Below, piece by piece: positions 8,283-17,084 of a stretch of DNA of 64,000 bases; position 1 is the stretch's first letter, and the number at the start of each line of letters is the position of its first letter. The position numbers and the translations under genes are program-made. The notes below the pieces were generated by a model. That model searched no databases. It was not told where the DNA came from and saw only the letters and a program-made list of their open reading frames with translations. Source of the stretch: JAMHWF01 sp048500255 (lineage in GTDB: Bacteria; Pseudomonadota; Gammaproteobacteria; Burkholderiales; Burkholderiaceae_C); contig JASNYH010000002.1 in the NCBI GenBank assembly GCA_048500255.1, positions 620,001-684,000 of the forward strand, given 5' to 3'.

Positions 8283-10694
8283 ATGGCGATCCCGCACGAG
8301 CGATTCACCGACGATCCAGCGGTCTGGGATCGGCTGCCCTGCGTCGTGCTCGTGCTCGCCGCCGACGGCGCGGCGCTGCACGTCAACCGGCGCTTTCGCG
8401 AGTTCACGGCGCTGGTCGACGACGCCGCGCTCGGCCACGGCTGGCTCGGCGCGCTGGCCGGCGAGTCGCGCGCCGAGCTGCTCGCCGCACTGGGTCGGCG
8501 GCACGACTTCGCGCTGCAGCTGCGCATGCTGCACGCCGACGGCAGCACCGGCTGGGTCGACTGCGCGGGCGCCTGGCAGCCCGGCAGCGAGCAGTGCGTG
8601 TGCGTGATGCACGACGTGACGCAGGGCAAGCTCGCCGAGACGAAGGCGCGCGCCCGCGCCGAGCAGTTCCGCCTGCTCGCCGACAACGTGCCGGTGCTGA
8701 TCGCCTACTACGAGGCGAGCAGCTTTCGCTGCCTGTTCGCCAACAAGGAGTACGCGCGCGCCTTCGGCCGCGACGAGCGCTCCATCCTCGGGCTGACCTT
8801 CCCGGAGATCATCGGCGAGGCGGCGCGCGACCAGATCCAGCCGCACGTCGACGCGATGCTGCGTCTGCGCCAGGCCGTGTCGTACGAGCGCGATCTCGCG
8901 GGGCCCGGCGGCGAGCCGCGCACCATCGAGGTCAATCTGCTGCCGCACATCGGCGCCGACGGCCAGGTGCAGGCTGCCTTCGTGCTGATCGCCGACATCA
9001 CGAAGTACCGCCAGGCCGAGCGCGCCGTGCGCGAGTCGGAGGACCGGCTCGCCAAGTTCATGCAAGCCAGCGCCGAGGGCATCGTGTTCCACCGGCGCGG
9101 CCTCGTCGTCGACGCCAATCCGGCGCTGTGCCGGCTGCTCGGCTACACGCTCGAGGAGATCGTCGGCCGCCGCACGCAGGACCTGATCGCGCCCGACCAG
9201 CTCGCGCGCGTGTCGGCGATGGCCGCCGCCGGCCACGACAACACCTACGAGACGGCGCTGCTGCACCACGACGGCTCGCGTGTCGCCGTCGAGTTCATCG
9301 TGCGCACGCTCGAGCGCCACGGCGAGCGCCTGCGCATGACGATCGTGCGCGATATCCGCGACCGCCAGGCCGCGCAGGCGCGCATCCACCACCTGGCGCA
9401 CCACGACGCGCTGACTGGCCTGCCCAACCGCATGGCCTTCACCGAGCACCTCGACGAGCTCGTCGCGTCGAGCCGCGCGGGCGACGCCCGGCTGGCGCTG
9501 CTGTTCATCGACCTCGACCACTTCAAGCGCGTCAACGACTCGCTCGGCCACCTCGTCGGCGACACGCTGCTGCAGATCGTCGCGGCGCGCATCACGGCCT
9601 GCCTGCGCGCCAGCGACCTCGTCGCGCGCTTCGGCGGCGACGAGTTCGTCGTGCTGCTGCCCGGCGCTGCGCGCCGCGAAGACGTGGAGGAGGTCGCGCA
9701 GAAGCTGCTCGCGTCGATCGAGGCGCCGGTCGACGCCGACGGCCGGCCGCTGTCGGTGACGCCGTCGGTGGGCATCGCCATGTTTCCCGAGCACGGCCGC
9801 ACGCCCACCGAGCTGATGCAGCATGCCGACGCCGCGATGTACCGCGCCAAGGCCCGCGGGCGCGCCACCTACCAGTTCTTCGACCCGACGACGGCCGACG
9901 CCGCCTATGCCGCCCTCGTGATGGAGGGCCAGCTCGCCGAGGCCGTCGAGCGCGGCGAGTTCGTGCTGCACTACCAGCCGCAGGTGCGCGCCGCCGACGG
10001 CGAGGTCGTCGGCGTCGAGGCGCTGATCCGCTGGCGCCACCCCGAGCACGGCCTGCTCATGCCCGACGCCTTCGTCGCGCTCGCCGAGGAGCGCCGCCTG
10101 ATGATCGCTATCGGCCAATGGGTGCTGCGCGAGGCGACGCGCACGGCGCGCCGCTGGCGCGACGAGGGGCTCGAGCTGCCGGTGGCCGTCAACCTGTCGT
10201 CGCTGCAGTTCCAGGCCGGCAACCTCGTGCAGACGGTGGCGCAGGCGCTGGCCGACAGCGGCCTGCCCGGCCGGCTGCTCGAGGTCGAGCTGACCGAGCG
10301 CATGCTGATGGACGACCTGTCACAGGTGAAGGCGACGCTGTCGCAGCTCAAGCAGCTGGGGCTGCGCGTCTCGGTCGACGACTTCGGCACCGGCTACACC
10401 TCGCTCGGCCACCTGAAGGACCTGCCGATCGACCGCATGAAGATCGACCGCTCGTTCGTGCACGACCTGCCCGAGCGGCGCGACTCGGCGGCCATCGCCA
10501 GCGCCATCGTGCAGATGGCGCGCAGCCTGGGCATCACGGTGATCGCAGAGGGCGTCGAGACCGAAGCGCAGCGGCGCTTCCTCGTCGAGCAGGGCTGCGA
10601 CGAGCTGCAGGGCTACGCGATCGGCGTGCCTCTCGAGGCGCATGCGCTGCGCGCCTGGATCGAGAACCGCCGCGCCGCCGGCGCCGCGCGCTGA
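8283..10694 (+). CDS. PAS-PAS-PAS-GGDEF-EAL cyclic-di-GMP signalling protein
   Basis: The 803-residue protein has three PAS-like sensor segments (about 10-110, 125-250 and 255-375). They are followed by a diguanylate cyclase domain with an intact GGDEF at 451-455 and a phosphodiesterase domain whose EAL signature (EALIRW) starts at 579. Other EAL-domain metal and catalytic motifs (NLSS, DDFGTGYTSL, KIDRSF, EGVE) are also present, so both activities are possible. No membrane segment is visible, so it is probably a cytoplasmic sensor. It starts at the ATG at 8283, 71 bp after UDG, and ends 3 bp before the convergent glmU stop. Confidence 0.93.
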   Translation: MAIPHERFTDDPAVWDRLPCVVLVLAADGAALHVNRRFREFTALVDDAALGHGWLGALAGESRAELLAALGRRHDFALQLRMLHADGSTGWVDCAGAWQPGSEQCVCVMHDVTQGKLAETKARARAEQFRLLADNVPVLIAYYEASSFRCLFANKEYARAFGRDERSILGLTFPEIIGEAARDQIQPHVDAMLRLRQAVSYERDLAGPGGEPRTIEVNLLPHIGADGQVQAAFVLIADITKYRQAERAVRESEDRLAKFMQASAEGIVFHRRGLVVDANPALCRLLGYTLEEIVGRRTQDLIAPDQLARVSAMAAAGHDNTYETALLHHDGSRVAVEFIVRTLERHGERLRMTIVRDIRDRQAAQARIHHLAHHDALTGLPNRMAFTEHLDELVASSRAGDARLALLFIDLDHFKRVNDSLGHLVGDTLLQIVAARITACLRASDLVARFGGDEFVVLLPGAARREDVEEVAQKLLASIEAPVDADGRPLSVTPSVGIAMFPEHGRTPTELMQHADAAMYRAKARGRATYQFFDPTTADAAYAALVMEGQLAEAVERGEFVLHYQPQVRAADGEVVGVEALIRWRHPEHGLLMPDAFVALAEERRLMIAIGQWVLREATRTARRWRDEGLELPVAVNLSSLQFQAGNLVQTVAQALADSGLPGRLLEVELTERMLMDDLSQVKATLSQLKQLGLRVSVDDFGTGYTSLGHLKDLPIDRMKIDRSFVHDLPERRDSAAIASAIVQMARSLGITVIAEGVETEAQRRFLVEQGCDELQGYAIGVPLEAHALRAWIENRRAAGAAR

Positions 10695-10697
10695 GCG

Positions 10698-12089
10698 TCA
10701 GCCCGGCGCCGGTTTCTTCTTCGTCGGGCGCTGCCAGTTCGCGATCGTGACCTGGCGCGCGCGCGCCAGCGTCAGCCCGCCGGACGGCGCATCGGCGGCG
10801 ATCGTCGAGCCGCCGCCGATCGTCGCGCCGGCGCCGATCGTCACCGGCGCGACGAGCACGCAGTTCGAGCCGACGTGCACGTCGGCGCCGATCACGGTGC
10901 GGTGCTTGTTGGCGCCGTCGTAGTTGGCCGTGATCGAGCCGGCGCCGTAGTTGACGCGCTCGCCGACCACGGCATCGCCGAGATAGGCGAGGTGGTTGGC
11001 CTTGGCGGCGCGGCCGAGCGTCGAGTTCTTGACCTCGACGAAGTTGCCGATGTGCACCTCGTCGGCGAGCGCGGCGCCGGGGCGCAGCCGCGCGAACGGG
11101 CCGATGCGCGCATCGGCGCCGATCGTCACGCCGGCCGACTCGCCGTCGATGTGCGTATAAGCCTCGATCGCGGTGCGTGCGCCGATCGTCGCATTGCGGA
11201 TCACGCAGTGCGGGCCGATCGTCACGTCGTCGCCGAGTTCGACGTGGCCCTCGAAGACGCAGCCGACGTCGATCTCGACGTCGCTGCCGCACGCCAGCTC
11301 GCCGCGCAGGTCGAAGCGCGCCGGATCGGCCAGCCGCACGCCCGCTTCCATCAGCCGCTCGGCTTGCGCGCGCTGGAAGCGGCGCTCCAGGTCGGCGAGC
11401 TGCGCCGGGCTGTTGACGCCGAGGATCTCGTCGACGCCGGCCGCCGCCACGGCGACGACGGGCACGCCGTCGGCCACCGCCATCGCGACGACGTCGGTCA
11501 GGTAGTACTCCTGCTGCGCGTTGTCGTTCCTGAGCGCGCCGAGCCAGCGCACGAGCTGCGCCGTCGGGGCCGCCATCACGCCGGTGTAGACCTCTCGGAT
11601 CGCGCGCTGCGCGGGAGTGGCGTCCTTGTGCTCGACGATGGCGCGCAGCTCGTTGCCGCGGTCGTCGCGCACGATGCGGCCGTAGCCGCTCGGGTCGTCG
11701 AGCTCGGCCGTCAGCAGCGCGAGCCGGCGCCCGGCGCAGGCGTCGACGAGCGCGCGCATCGTGTCGCTGCCGATCAGCGGCACGTCGCCGTTGAGGATCA
11801 GCGTCGTGCCGCCGTGCAGCAGCGCCGGCACGGCCTGCTGCACGGCGTGGCCGGTGCCCAGCTGCGGCATCTGGCGCACGAAGCGCAGGCCGGGCGCCTG
11901 CGCGGCGGCCTCGACCTGCTCGGCACCGTAGCCCGTCACGGCTACGATGCGCTCGGCACCGAGCTTGCTGGAGGCGTCGAGCACGTGCTGCAGCAGGCTG
12001 CGTCCGGCCAGCGTGTGCAGCGGCTTGGCCCGGCGCGACTTCATGCGGGTGCCTTTGCCGGCAGCCATGATGACGATGTTGAGTGCCAT
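10698..12089 (-). CDS. glmU: Bifunctional GlmU: GlcNAc-1-P uridyltransferase / GlcN-1-P acetyltransferase
   Basis: GlmU makes UDP-GlcNAc, the shared precursor of peptidoglycan and lipid A. The 463-residue protein has an N-terminal pyrophosphorylase domain (about 1-230) with IVIMAAGKGTRMKS, and a C-terminal left-handed beta-helix built of hexapeptide repeats with the VEVKNS segment. I take the ATG at 12089, which puts the nucleotide-binding loop at the N terminus; upstream in-frame codons belong to no conserved region. glmS, the enzyme two steps earlier, is also in this window (39.7 kb). Confidence 0.95.
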   Translation of the reverse strand: MALNIVIMAAGKGTRMKSRRAKPLHTLAGRSLLQHVLDASSKLGAERIVAVTGYGAEQVEAAAQAPGLRFVRQMPQLGTGHAVQQAVPALLHGGTTLILNGDVPLIGSDTMRALVDACAGRRLALLTAELDDPSGYGRIVRDDRGNELRAIVEHKDATPAQRAIREVYTGVMAAPTAQLVRWLGALRNDNAQQEYYLTDVVAMAVADGVPVVAVAAAGVDEILGVNSPAQLADLERRFQRAQAERLMEAGVRLADPARFDLRGELACGSDVEIDVGCVFEGHVELGDDVTIGPHCVIRNATIGARTAIEAYTHIDGESAGVTIGADARIGPFARLRPGAALADEVHIGNFVEVKNSTLGRAAKANHLAYLGDAVVGERVNYGAGSITANYDGANKHRTVIGADVHVGSNCVLVAPVTIGAGATIGGGSTIAADAPSGGLTLARARQVTIANWQRPTKKKPAPG

Positions 12090-12105
12090 GCGGTCGCTTG
12101 AGTCC

Positions 12106-12990
12106 ATGCCTGGTCGCATTATCGGGCTGCTGCTCGCGCTGGCGGTCGCGCTCGCCGGCTGCTCGAGTCTGCGCATCGCGTACAACTCCGCGCCCGAACT
12201 GGCGTACTGGTGGCTCGACGGCTACGCCGATTTCGACGACGCACAGGCGCTGCGCGTGCGCGAGCATCTCGCCGACTTCCAGCGCTGGCACCGCCGCACG
12301 CAGCTGGCCGACCATGCGCGCTGGCTGGCCGGCGTTCGCGCCCGCCTGCCCGAGCCGGCGACGCCCGAGCAGGCCTGCCGCCTGATCGACGAGGCGATGG
12401 ACGGGCTGAACACCGTCCTCGAGCAGGCCGTGCCGTCGCTCACCGACGTGGCGCTGACGCTCACGCCGGCGCAGATCGCGCACGTCGAGCGCCGCTACGC
12501 CAAGGCGAACGGCGAGTTCCGCGACGAGTTCGTGCGCGACTCGCCCGAGCGCCGGCTGGCGCCCCGCGTCAAGCGCGCCGTCGAGCGCGCACAGAGCGTC
12601 TACGGCCGCCTCGACCCCGCGCAGCGCGAACGCGTCGCCGCTGCGCTGGCGGCGTCGCCGTTCGACGCCGAGGCGGCGCTCGCCGAGCGCCGCGCGCGCC
12701 AGGCCGACGTGGTGCAGACGCTGCGCCGCATCGCCGCCGGCGAGGCCGGCGCTGCGCCGACGGCGGCGCAGCGCGACACCGCGCGCGACGCGCTGCGCGC
12801 ACTGCTGCAGCGCATGCAGCGCCCGCCGAGCACCGAGCAGGCTGCTGCCCGGCGGCGGCTGCAGCAGTTCAACTGTCGCTTCATCGCCGAGTTGCACAAC
12901 CTGACGACGCCGGCGCAACGCGCCGTCGCGGCCGACAAGCTGCGCGGCTGGGAGGACGACCTGCGCGCCCTGGCCGTCGACCCGCGGTAA
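12106..12990 (+). CDS. DUF6279-type lipoprotein
   Basis: A 294-residue predicted lipoprotein: a short basic start, a hydrophobic stretch (IIGLLLALAVALAGC), and a lipobox Cys at about residue 18. The mature part is helical and charged, begins LRIAYNSAPELAYWWLDGY, and matches my memory of the DUF6279 family. The function is unknown. In-frame ATGs at 12076 and 12088 would overlap glmU, so I prefer 12106, although no good ribosome site marks any of them. It diverges from glmU and is followed by a structured intergenic element. Confidence 0.75.
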   Translation: MPGRIIGLLLALAVALAGCSSLRIAYNSAPELAYWWLDGYADFDDAQALRVREHLADFQRWHRRTQLADHARWLAGVRARLPEPATPEQACRLIDEAMDGLNTVLEQAVPSLTDVALTLTPAQIAHVERRYAKANGEFRDEFVRDSPERRLAPRVKRAVERAQSVYGRLDPAQRERVAAALAASPFDAEAALAERRARQADVVQTLRRIAAGEAGAAPTAAQRDTARDALRALLQRMQRPPSTEQAAARRRLQQFNCRFIAELHNLTTPAQRAVAADKLRGWEDDLRALAVDPR

Positions 12991-13189
12991 TGACCCAACC
13001 CCCGGAGCGCCTTCGGCGCTCCCCCTCGAGCGGGGCTGAGCCCGGACGAGAAAGGTCCGGTGGACCTTGCTCGCCTGGCGCAGGGCCGGGACACTGGCCC
13101 GGCGCGGCCTGCAAGGCCTGCCAGCGGACCGGCAGAGCCGGATCCGCGGCAACCGCTCGGTTGCGGCGGCGTGCGGGAGTCGAGGAACG
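12991..13189. repeat. Structured intergenic element with tandem stem-loops
   Basis: About 200 bp separate two convergent lipoprotein genes. The gap holds a row of hairpins. GGAGCGCC/GGCGCTCC (13004-13022) is closed by a UUCG-type loop. A stem at 13047-13073 pairs CGAG-AAGGTCC with GGACCTT-CTCG. CCGGG/CCCGG lies at 13086-13102, and GGCCT/AGGCC at 13107-13119. The first hairpin could terminate both genes. The array resembles the dispersed intergenic repeats of Burkholderiales, but no second copy is present here to prove it. Confidence 0.5.
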
Positions 13190-13786
13190 TCAGCGCTCGA
13201 GCGGGATCGAGACGCGTCGCGGGTTGACCGCCGGCTGCGGGAAGTCCTTCAACGCCGCCGCGAACATCGCCGCATAGGTCGCGCCGTCGCCGGCCGACAG
13301 GCTTTCGTTGGCGGCACGCGTCTCGTACAGCACCTGGCCGGTGCGGCGGTCGCGCATGAGCAACGCGACTTCGCGTTCGTAGCGCGGCGAGTCCATCATC
13401 ATCGGCGGCGGACCCCACCAGCCGTAGCGCGGCCAGCCCCAGCCCCAGCGGTACCAGAACGGATCGGCCCAGGGCGACGGGTCGTAGCGTTGCAGCCGCG
13501 CGCCGACCTGCACGTTCACGTCGGCCGAGGCCGCGTCCCCGGCCTCGGCGAAGCCGGCGTGCGCCAGCGCGTCGCGCGCCGCCGCCTCGAGCATCTCCTG
13601 CATCGCCGGCTGCGCCTGCTGCGACGGCAGCCGCTCGAAGACGTAGCTGCCCGGCGCGCGGCCGGCCGGCCACTGGCTGTGGCTGCTGACGGTGCTGTCG
13701 ATGCGGTTCAGGCCGGCGCAGCCCGCCAGCCCGAGCAGGCTCGCCGACGCCAGCAGCACAGCGAAAACCAGGCGTCGGGTCGGCAT
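13190..13786 (-). CDS. DUF4136 domain lipoprotein
   Basis: A 198-residue predicted outer-membrane-type lipoprotein with a lipobox LAGC after a hydrophobic leader. The mature region has the DUF4136 pattern: an early S..YVFERLP stretch, a helical part, a Trp/Pro/Gly-rich loop (WYRWGWGWPRYGWWGPPP) and a final strand region. The start at 13786 is fixed by a perfect AGGAGG 6 nt upstream. A further in-frame ATG at 13810 overlaps the ttcA stop but lacks such a site. It is the last gene of the folM-folB-ttcA operon. The role is unknown. Confidence 0.85.
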   Translation of the reverse strand: MPTRRLVFAVLLASASLLGLAGCAGLNRIDSTVSSHSQWPAGRAPGSYVFERLPSQQAQPAMQEMLEAAARDALAHAGFAEAGDAASADVNVQVGARLQRYDPSPWADPFWYRWGWGWPRYGWWGPPPMMMDSPRYEREVALLMRDRRTGQVLYETRAANESLSAGDGATYAAMFAAALKDFPQPAVNPRRVSIPLER

Positions 13787-13806
13787 CGTCGGCCTCCTGT
13801 CGTCCG

Positions 13807-14730
13807 TCATGGCGCGCGCCGGAATTCCACCGGTTGCGCAGCAATCGGCGCGCCACAGGCTTCATCGTCGTCCTCGTCGAACGCCTTGTCGCCGCGCGGA
13901 TCGGGCACTCCGCTCGGTTGGAGCGTCTCGAAGGGATACAGGTTCCGGTCGTGCAGGTGCGACGGCACGACGTGGCCGAGCGCGCGGAACATGTTGTCGA
14001 TGCGCCCCGGGTGCTGGCGATCCCACTCGCGCAGCATCTGCTTGATCTGCACGCGCTGCAGGTTTTCCTGGCTGCCGCACAGCGCGCACGGAATGATCGG
14101 GAACTGCCGGTGCGCGGCCCAGCGCTCGATGTCCGTCTCGGCGACGTAGGCCAGCGGACGGATCACGACGTGGCGGCCGTCGTCGCTCACGAGCTTGGGC
14201 GGCATGCTCTTCATGCGCCCGCCGAAGAACATGTTGAGAAAGAAGGTCTGCAGCATGTCGTCGCGGTGGTGGCCGAGCGCGATCTTCGTCGCGCCGAGCT
14301 CGTCGGCGACGCGGTAGAGGATGCCGCGGCGCAGCCGCGAGCACAGGCTGCACATCGTCCGGCCCTCGGGGATCAGGCGCTTGACGATGGAATAGGTGTC
14401 CTGGTTCTCGATGTGGAAAGGCACGCCGCGGCTCTTCAGATAGTCGGGCAGCACGTGCGCCGGGAACCCCGGCTGCTTCTGATCGAGGTTGACGGCGACG
14501 ACGTCGAAGCGCAGCGGCGCGCGCTCGCGCAGGCCGAGCAGGATGTCGAGCAGCGCATAGCTGTCCTTGCCGCCCGACAGGCACACCATCACCTTGTCGC
14601 CGTCCTCGATCATGCGGTAGTCGGCGCTCGCCTGGCCGACGAGGCGGTGCAGCCGCTTGGACAGCTTGTTGATCTCGTGCGCAGCCTTGGCGGCGACCTT
14701 GGCGGACTCGAGCACTTCGCTCGGGCTCAT
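13807..14730 (-). CDS. ttcA: tRNA 2-thiocytidine(32) synthetase TtcA
   Basis: TtcA thiolates cytidine 32 of certain tRNAs. The 307-residue protein has the PP-loop ATP motif SGGKDSYALL. Two CXXC motifs, in MCSLCSRLRRG and PCALCGSQ, hold the 4Fe-4S cluster. The C terminus is acidic (DEDDDEA). The ATG at 14730 overlaps the folB stop (ATGA), which indicates co-translation. Confidence 0.95.
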   Translation of the reverse strand: MSPSEVLESAKVAAKAAHEINKLSKRLHRLVGQASADYRMIEDGDKVMVCLSGGKDSYALLDILLGLRERAPLRFDVVAVNLDQKQPGFPAHVLPDYLKSRGVPFHIENQDTYSIVKRLIPEGRTMCSLCSRLRRGILYRVADELGATKIALGHHRDDMLQTFFLNMFFGGRMKSMPPKLVSDDGRHVVIRPLAYVAETDIERWAAHRQFPIIPCALCGSQENLQRVQIKQMLREWDRQHPGRIDNMFRALGHVVPSHLHDRNLYPFETLQPSGVPDPRGDKAFDEDDDEACGAPIAAQPVEFRRAP

Positions 14731-15125
14731 ACGGATTCCTTCACGGCGAACACTTCGCAGCCGACCGCCTCGCAGTCGGGGTAGACGTCGGGCTTCTCGG
14801 TCGAGACGCGGGCGGCGCGCACGCGCGGATGCGCCAGCATCAGCGCCAGCACGTCGTCGCACAGCGTCTCCTGCAGGTGGATGTGACCTTTCGAGACGCG
14901 CTCGGCGATGGTGCGGCGGATGAAGTCGTAGTCGACGACTTCGTGCAGTTCGTCGGCCTTGGGTGTCGACAGCGCCAGCGGCACGTAGAGGTCGACGTTG
15001 ATCAGGACGCGCTGCTCGCCCGTCTTCTCGAACGGGTGCACGCCGATGTTGATCCAGACCTCGTAGTCGCGCAGGAACAGGCGCCGGCAGTCCATCAGGC
15101 TGGGGTGGCTGAGCAGGCTGTGCAT
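14727..15125 (-). CDS. folB: Dihydroneopterin aldolase FolB
   Basis: FolB splits dihydroneopterin into 6-hydroxymethyl-dihydropterin and glycolaldehyde in folate synthesis. The 132-residue protein has the family core INIGVHPFEKTGEQRV, the EVVDYD strand and a C-terminal V-S-T-E-K-P-D segment. It starts one base after the stop of the upstream pteridine-reductase-like gene and overlaps ttcA by 4 nt. Confidence 0.93.
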   Translation of the reverse strand: MHSLLSHPSLMDCRRLFLRDYEVWINIGVHPFEKTGEQRVLINVDLYVPLALSTPKADELHEVVDYDFIRRTIAERVSKGHIHLQETLCDDVLALMLAHPRVRAARVSTEKPDVYPDCEAVGCEVFAVKESV

Positions 15126-15126
15126 G

Positions 15127-15909
15127 TCAGGTGTCCGGTGTCAGGTAGAGCACGTCGCGGCGCTGCGCCGCGAGGTGCTGGCCGCCGTCGACGAGCAGCG
15201 TCGTGCCCGTGATCGCCGGCGACTCGACGAGAAAGCGCACGGCGCGCGCCACATCGGCCGGCGTCGACGAGCGGCCGAGCGGCGTCAGGCGGTGCGCGGC
15301 GGCGAACTGCGCGTCGTCCATCGGCCCCGACGGCAGCGTCACGCCCGGCGCGACGCCGCACACGCGCAGCCGCGGCGCCAGCGCGATGGCGAGCATCGTC
15401 GTCGCCGCTTCGAGCGCCGCCTTCGACAGCGTGTACGAGAAGTGGTCGGGGTTGGGGTTCCACAGCTTCTGGTCGAGCAGGGCGACGACGCAGCCGCTGC
15501 CGCCCGCCGGCGTGCACTCGTGCAGCGCGCGCGCCAGGATCACGGCCGGCGCCGTGTTGGCGCGCCAGTGGCGCTCCATCGCGGCGTGCGTGAACGTGGC
15601 CGCGTCGTCGTGCTCGAAAGTCGACGCGCTGTTGACGACGGCGTCGAGCCGGCCGAAGCGCGCGGTGACAGCGGGCACCAGCGCCGCGCAGGCGGCCTCG
15701 TCGGCGAGGTCGGCGGCGAAGGCCTCGGCGCGCGCACCGAGCGCCCGCAGCGCCTCGACGGTCGCCAGCGCGTCGTCGCGCGACGCGCGGTAGTGCACCG
15801 CCACGTCGTGCCCGCCGCGCGCCAGCTCGAGCGCGATCTCGCGGCCGAGCCGGCGCGCCGCGCCGGTGACGAGCGCGACGGGGCGGGCGGACGAGGGCGC
15901 GGCGGTCAT
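15127..15909 (-). CDS. folM: SDR oxidoreductase, probable pteridine/dihydromonapterin reductase (FolM-like)
   Basis: A 260-residue short-chain dehydrogenase. The cofactor motif is TGAARRLG, the T-G-x-x-x-R-x-G pattern typical of NADPH-dependent pteridine reductases. The catalytic region has DQKLWNPNPDHFSYTLSKAAL, with Asp and Y-x-x-x-K as in PTR1/FolM. Its position directly before folB supports a role in reducing pterins for folate or tetrahydromonapterin; this specificity is inferred. Its ATG at 15909 faces the methyltransferase start at 15929 with a 19-bp gap. Confidence 0.82.
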   Translation of the reverse strand: MTAAPSSARPVALVTGAARRLGREIALELARGGHDVAVHYRASRDDALATVEALRALGARAEAFAADLADEAACAALVPAVTARFGRLDAVVNSASTFEHDDAATFTHAAMERHWRANTAPAVILARALHECTPAGGSGCVVALLDQKLWNPNPDHFSYTLSKAALEAATTMLAIALAPRLRVCGVAPGVTLPSGPMDDAQFAAAHRLTPLGRSSTPADVARAVRFLVESPAITGTTLLVDGGQHLAAQRRDVLYLTPDT

Positions 15910-15928
15910 CGCTTCCTACAATGCGCGG

Positions 15929-17032
15929 ATGCTCGATCCGCAGGCCGACAGTGTATCGACGCGTCTGGTGCAGCAGATCCGCGGGGAGATCGAGCGCGCC
16001 GGCGGCTGGATCGGCTTCGATCGCTACATGGCGCTGGCGCTGTATGCGCCGGGCCTGGGTTACTACAGCCGTGACAGCCGCCAGTTCGGCGCGCTGCCGA
16101 CTTCCGGCAGCGACTTCGTCACCGCGCCCGAACTGTCGCCGCTCTACGGCCATGCGCTGGCGCGCCAGGTGGCGCAGGCGCTCGATGCCTGCGGCTGCGA
16201 CGAGGTCTTCGAGTTCGGCGCCGGCTCGGGCGCACTGGCGGGGCAGCTGATCGACGCGCTCGGCGCGCGGCTGGCGCGCTACACCATCGTCGATCTGTCG
16301 GGCGCGTTGCGTGCGCGCCAGGCCGAGCGGCTGGCGGTCTACGGCGACCGCGTGCGCTGGATCGATGCGCTGCCCGACGCGATGCAAGGCGTCGTCGTCG
16401 GCAACGAAGTGCTCGACGCGATGCCGGTGCAGCTGCTGCAGTGGGACGGCGCGCGCTGGCTCGAGCGCGGCGTCGCCGATGCCGGCGGCAGCTTCGCCTG
16501 GAGCGACCGCCCGACGACGCTGCGCCCGCCGCTCGACGACGGCCGCTATGCGCCCGGCACGACGATCGAGCTGCACGCCCAGGCCGAGGCCTTCGTCGCG
16601 ACGCTGGCCGAGCGCATGCAGCGTGGCGCGGCCTTCTTCGTCGACTACGGCTTCCCGGCCGACGAGTACTACCACCCGCAGCGCACCGGCGGCACGCTGA
16701 TGTGCCACCGGCGCCACCTCGCCGACAGCGACCCGCTGGCCGACACCGGCGACAAGGACATCACGGCGCACGTCGACTTCAGCGGCATCGCGCTCGCCGG
16801 CCAGGACGCCGGCTTCGACGTGCTCGGCTACACCTCGCAGGCGCGCTTCCTGATCAACTGCGGCCTGCCCGAGCTGCTGCAGGGCGAGACCGACCTGCGC
16901 GTCGTCGCGCCGGTGCAGAAGCTGCTCGGCGAGCACGAGATGGGCGAGCTGTTCAAGGTGATCGGCTTCGTCAAGGGCTGCGCGTTCGACGCCAACGGCT
17001 TCACGGCCGGCGACCGCACGCACCGGCTGTGA
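15929..17032 (+). CDS. MidA/NDUFAF7-type class I SAM-dependent methyltransferase
   Basis: A 367-residue protein of the DUF185 family. Mitochondrial NDUFAF7 methylates an arginine of a complex I subunit; the bacterial target is unclear. It shows the early GFDRYMALALYAPGLGYY segment, the SAM-binding EFGAGSGALAG loop, GNEVLDAMP, and DYGFPADEYYHPQR. A TACAAT hexamer (15917-15922) ends 6 nt before the ATG and there is no ribosome site, so the transcript may be leaderless. It converges on cca across a palindrome. Confidence 0.9.
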   Translation: MLDPQADSVSTRLVQQIRGEIERAGGWIGFDRYMALALYAPGLGYYSRDSRQFGALPTSGSDFVTAPELSPLYGHALARQVAQALDACGCDEVFEFGAGSGALAGQLIDALGARLARYTIVDLSGALRARQAERLAVYGDRVRWIDALPDAMQGVVVGNEVLDAMPVQLLQWDGARWLERGVADAGGSFAWSDRPTTLRPPLDDGRYAPGTTIELHAQAEAFVATLAERMQRGAAFFVDYGFPADEYYHPQRTGGTLMCHRRHLADSDPLADTGDKDITAHVDFSGIALAGQDAGFDVLGYTSQARFLINCGLPELLQGETDLRVVAPVQKLLGEHEMGELFKVIGFVKGCAFDANGFTAGDRTHRL

Positions 17033-17049
17033 CGGCCGGGACCGTGCTG

Positions 17050-17070
17050 CCGAGCCGGTCGACGGCTCGG
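17050..17070. terminator. Bidirectional hairpin between convergent genes
   Basis: CCGAGCCG (17050-17057) pairs with CGGCTCGG (17063-17070) around a GTCGA loop. The hairpin lies in the 52-bp gap between the stops of the MidA-type gene and cca. No T-run follows on either side, so intrinsic termination is not certain. Confidence 0.55.
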
Positions 17071-17084
17071 AGCGCGCAGCTCGT

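Noticed and set aside
10534..13152. 872-codon frame antisense or out of frame over glmU and its neighbours
   Set aside because: Arg/Ala-rich shadow typical of very GC-rich DNA; glmU and the lipoprotein explain the region.
13787..13810. Longer start of the DUF4136 gene at 13810
   Set aside because: It overlaps the ttcA stop neatly, but the AGGAGG 6 nt before 13786 and the signal peptide favour the shorter form.
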